Shown piece after piece: positions 5,668 through 7,424 of a DNA stretch of 7,424 nt (within the stretch, counting starts at the first letter, position 1; each line of letters opens with the position of its first letter). The translations under genes and the position numbers were made by a program. Under the pieces are notes generated by a model that did not search any database, was not told the DNA's origin, and saw only the letters and a list, made by a program, of their open reading frames with translations. The DNA lies in the NCBI GenBank assembly GCA_030604345.1, contig JAUVWB010000068.1, positions 1 through 7,424 on the forward strand, in the 5' to 3' direction. The DNA is from Desulfofustis sp. Lineage in GTDB: Bacteria > Desulfobacterota > Desulfobulbia > Desulfobulbales > Desulfocapsaceae.

Positions 5668-7035
5668 TTAAAACGGGCTTTTGTACTCGGTGGTTCCCTT
5701 GAGCAAGAGGCTGCACAGCAGACCGATGACGAGCAGCAGAAGCAGCCCGTACCAGGGGAACCAGAAGAACGACTGGCGGAATGCCTCGTCACTCATGATC
5801 TCCGCCGGTCGGCTCGGCTCAACCGGTGGCAGCCGGTTTTTCAGGTGTCTGACGAGGCCCGCAAACAAGATGCCGACGAGACCATAGGCCAGATTGAACA
5901 ACACGCCTTTGAAACTGAGTACGGTGGCCCGCTGAGACGAGGCGGTGACCCGGTTGAGGTAATGACTGGTGAAAAAGGAGGTGAGCATGAGGCCGATCAT
6001 CACCGCCGCCATGGGCAGAACCCCGACATAGGGGAAAAACCCGTTCAAGCCCCACAGAGTGGCCATGACCAGCAGGGCCAGCCCGGTGCAGTTGGCCCGA
6101 GGGGAGAAGCGGGAAATCAACCATTCCGCAACTTTGGGGACGAACAGCCCGAGGAGGGAAAAAGTAGCCATGATCACGCCAAAACTGGCCTCCGGGAGCT
6201 CGATTAAGCGGAAATACTGGCTTGCCAAGGTGATGATCAAACGCAGCAGATGGTCGTAGGCCATAGCAAACAAAATGACTGCCAGGGCAAACGGCGAGCG
6301 CATAATCCACCAGCCGGCTTGCAGGGTCAGCTGGAAGGCTTTGTGAACGGTGGAGAAACTTACCTGCTCGCCTCGGCTCGATTCGTTGAACCTGCCGGCG
6401 GTGAGCAGTGCCAGTACGGCCAGCACGAGGGTCAGGTAAACGGGGAAGCGCATGGTCGTCTGCTGGCTCAGCTCCGTTGACAGCGACAGCCAGGAAAAGA
6501 TCGGGCTGATCAGGTCCGGGTCGTACACCAGGGCACCGACGGTCATGGCGACCACGCTCGCCACGGCCTGCAGCCGCATCAACAGGGACAGGACCTGCGG
6601 CCAGTGCTCCGGGTTGCCTTCGTTGATCAGCGAATCATAGGCCAGGGCTTCATCGGCACCACTGGCCATGGCCTCGGCCAGTCCGCTGAGCGCCCGGTTT
6701 GCCAGAAAGACCCAGAAAACCACGTGGATATTGTCCAAGGGTACAAAGGCAATGAGGCTCATTTCCAGGATCATTGCCAGGGCGGTCAGCACCAGGAGCC
6801 GCTTACGGCCGAGCAGGTCGGCCATGGCCCCGGAAGGGATCTCGGCGGTAACGATGGTCACCGCCCAGACACTGTTGAGCAGGGCGAATTGTTCGATGCT
6901 CAAGCCATAATCAAGAAACAGAACGGTGAAGACAGGATAATAAAAACGGGCATTGAAAAAGATGCGAAAGGCGATGAAAAGGCGGATATTGGCTATCTGA
7001 AAAACCGGTTTGCCGTCTGATCGATCGGTTTGCAT
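5668..7035 (-). CDS. Major facilitator superfamily (MFS) transporter
   Basis: This integral inner-membrane carrier has 455 residues and about 12 hydrophobic segments; the substrate is not predictable from sequence. The MFS motif A is clear in the loop after the second helix (SGAMADLLGRKRLL, residues 68-81). A second family landmark, SGADEALAYDSL (125-136), is common in a subgroup of MFS exporters and uncharacterised carriers. A polar stretch around 400-420 interrupts the C-terminal helices. An in-frame GTG at 7080 would add 15 residues and overlap the preceding permease gene. ATG 7035 is chosen because it follows the permease stop (7037-7039) by one base, which fits translational coupling. 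No strong Shine-Dalgarno is visible, again fitting re-initiation. Being coupled to an amino-acid permease, it may move a related solute or metabolite, but this is only contextual. Confidence 0.88.
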   Translation of the reverse strand: MQTDRSDGKPVFQIANIRLFIAFRIFFNARFYYPVFTVLFLDYGLSIEQFALLNSVWAVTIVTAEIPSGAMADLLGRKRLLVLTALAMILEMSLIAFVPLDNIHVVFWVFLANRALSGLAEAMASGADEALAYDSLINEGNPEHWPQVLSLLMRLQAVASVVAMTVGALVYDPDLISPIFSWLSLSTELSQQTTMRFPVYLTLVLAVLALLTAGRFNESSRGEQVSFSTVHKAFQLTLQAGWWIMRSPFALAVILFAMAYDHLLRLIITLASQYFRLIELPEASFGVIMATFSLLGLFVPKVAEWLISRFSPRANCTGLALLVMATLWGLNGFFPYVGVLPMAAVMIGLMLTSFFTSHYLNRVTASSQRATVLSFKGVLFNLAYGLVGILFAGLVRHLKNRLPPVEPSRPAEIMSDEAFRQSFFWFPWYGLLLLLVIGLLCSLLLKGTTEYKSPF

Positions 7036-7036
7036 A

Positions 7037-7423
7037 TCAGCGTCGATGTACGTTGAGTCGCTTTTCCAGGCGGTGGACACCGAGGGAAAGCGTGAGACAG
7101 AGAACGAGGTAGATGACGGTAATGGTCAACCATATTTCGATGGATGCCTGGGTCGAGGCCATCACCTGCAGCCCTTGAAAGGTCAGCTCCTGGATGGAGA
7201 TGATGGCGACAATGGAGGAGTACTTGATAGTGTTGATGAATTCGTTGGCCAGCGGCGGCAGCATGATGCGCAGGGCCTGGGGCAGGATGACACAGCTCAG
7301 CTGCTGGCTGCGGGTGAACCCCAGGGCCCGGGCGGCATCCCATTGGCCGGCATCGACCGCTTGAATACCGGCCCTGACGATCTCGGTGATATAGGCGCTT
7401 TGAAACAGGCCGATGGTGCGGGC
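7037..7423 (-). CDS. Polar amino-acid ABC transporter permease, C-terminal part (5' end outside window)
   Basis: The minus-strand frame is open from the window edge to the TGA at 7037-7039, showing 128 residues of the C-terminal half of a HisM/GlnP-type inner-membrane permease. The EAA loop that docks on the ATPase is present: ITEIVRAGIQAVDAGQWDAARALGFT followed by QQLSCVILPQALRIMLPPLANEF. The conserved NTIKYSSIVAIISIQELT segment then leads into the last membrane helix, which ends LEKRLNVHRR. These are the hallmarks of the amino-acid subgroup (His/Glu/Arg/Gln systems). Specificity cannot be told without the binding protein, which with the ATPase is probably upstream, beyond 7424. It is followed after one base by the MFS transporter. 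Confidence 0.93.
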   Translation of the reverse strand, partial: ARTIGLFQSAYITEIVRAGIQAVDAGQWDAARALGFTRSQQLSCVILPQALRIMLPPLANEFINTIKYSSIVAIISIQELTFQGLQVMASTQASIEIWLTITVIYLVLCLTLSLGVHRLEKRLNVHRR

Positions 7424-7424
7424 C

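Noticed and set aside
5637..5669. Inverted repeat AACCATT / AATGGTT at the end of the MFS gene as a terminator
   Set aside because: The arms are only 7 bp, AT-rich, with a 19-base spacer and only a short T-run after the stem on the minus strand.
5575..6207. Open frame of 210 codons on the plus strand antisense to the MFS gene
   Set aside because: The composition is highly polar and Gln/Glu/His/Gly-rich, as expected from the complement of membrane-protein codons, with no recognisable motif.
7036..7080. GTG 7080 as the start of the MFS transporter
   Set aside because: It would overlap the permease by 44 bases and add a polar, non-conserved-looking N-terminus. ATG 7035 directly after the permease stop is the simpler start.
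6993..7343. Minus-strand open frame overlapping the ABC permease in another frame
   Set aside because: It is rich in Pro, Ala and His without motifs, whereas the alternative frame carries the full EAA loop and membrane segments of an amino-acid permease.

Overview
The window looks like a stretch of chromosome from an anaerobic or facultative, respiratory Gram-negative bacterium, most plausibly a deltaproteobacterial (Desulfobacterota-type) lineage. The reasons are a membrane-bound periplasmic-type formate dehydrogenase, a di-heme c-type cytochrome, a double-RCK potassium channel resembling the Geobacter GsuK type, and a gene that appears to be decoded with selenocysteine. The taxonomic placement is inference from gene content, not from a marker gene.

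Left part (1-3758, + strand): the end of a formate dehydrogenase (FDH) operon and accessory genes. It opens with the 3' part of the iron-sulfur beta subunit (2-646), followed one base later by the cytochrome b gamma subunit (648-1235). Two perfect hairpins lie in the 96-base gap that follows. Next come three tightly spaced genes: a secreted DsbA-like thioredoxin-fold protein (1332-1922), a secreted di-heme cytochrome c peroxidase/MauG-family protein (1927-2979) and fdhE, an FDH maturation factor with four CxxC pairs (2988-3758).

The main discovery is in the DsbA-like gene. Its reading frame is interrupted by one TGA (1482-1484) exactly where the first cysteine of the CPHC active site belongs, giving U-P-H-C. 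A good bacterial SECIS-like hairpin starts a few bases downstream, with a GGUCC apical loop 18 nt after the UGA. Read as selenocysteine, the gene encodes a complete 196-residue protein with signal peptide, redox motif and cis-proline loop. Read conventionally, it would be called as a truncated ORF from GTG 1512, losing both the export signal and the active site. The clustering suggests a periplasmic redox or maturation module serving formate dehydrogenase, but that role is inference.

Right part (3759-7424, - strand): a convergent block. A potassium channel with two cytoplasmic RCK modules (3776-5473) faces fdhE across 17 bases. A 194-base gap without a gene follows. Then comes an MFS transporter (5668-7035), whose start lies one base after the stop of a polar amino-acid ABC transporter permease (7037-7423, cut by the window edge); these two probably form one transcript. 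No tRNA, rRNA, CRISPR array, insertion sequence or phage gene was recognised.
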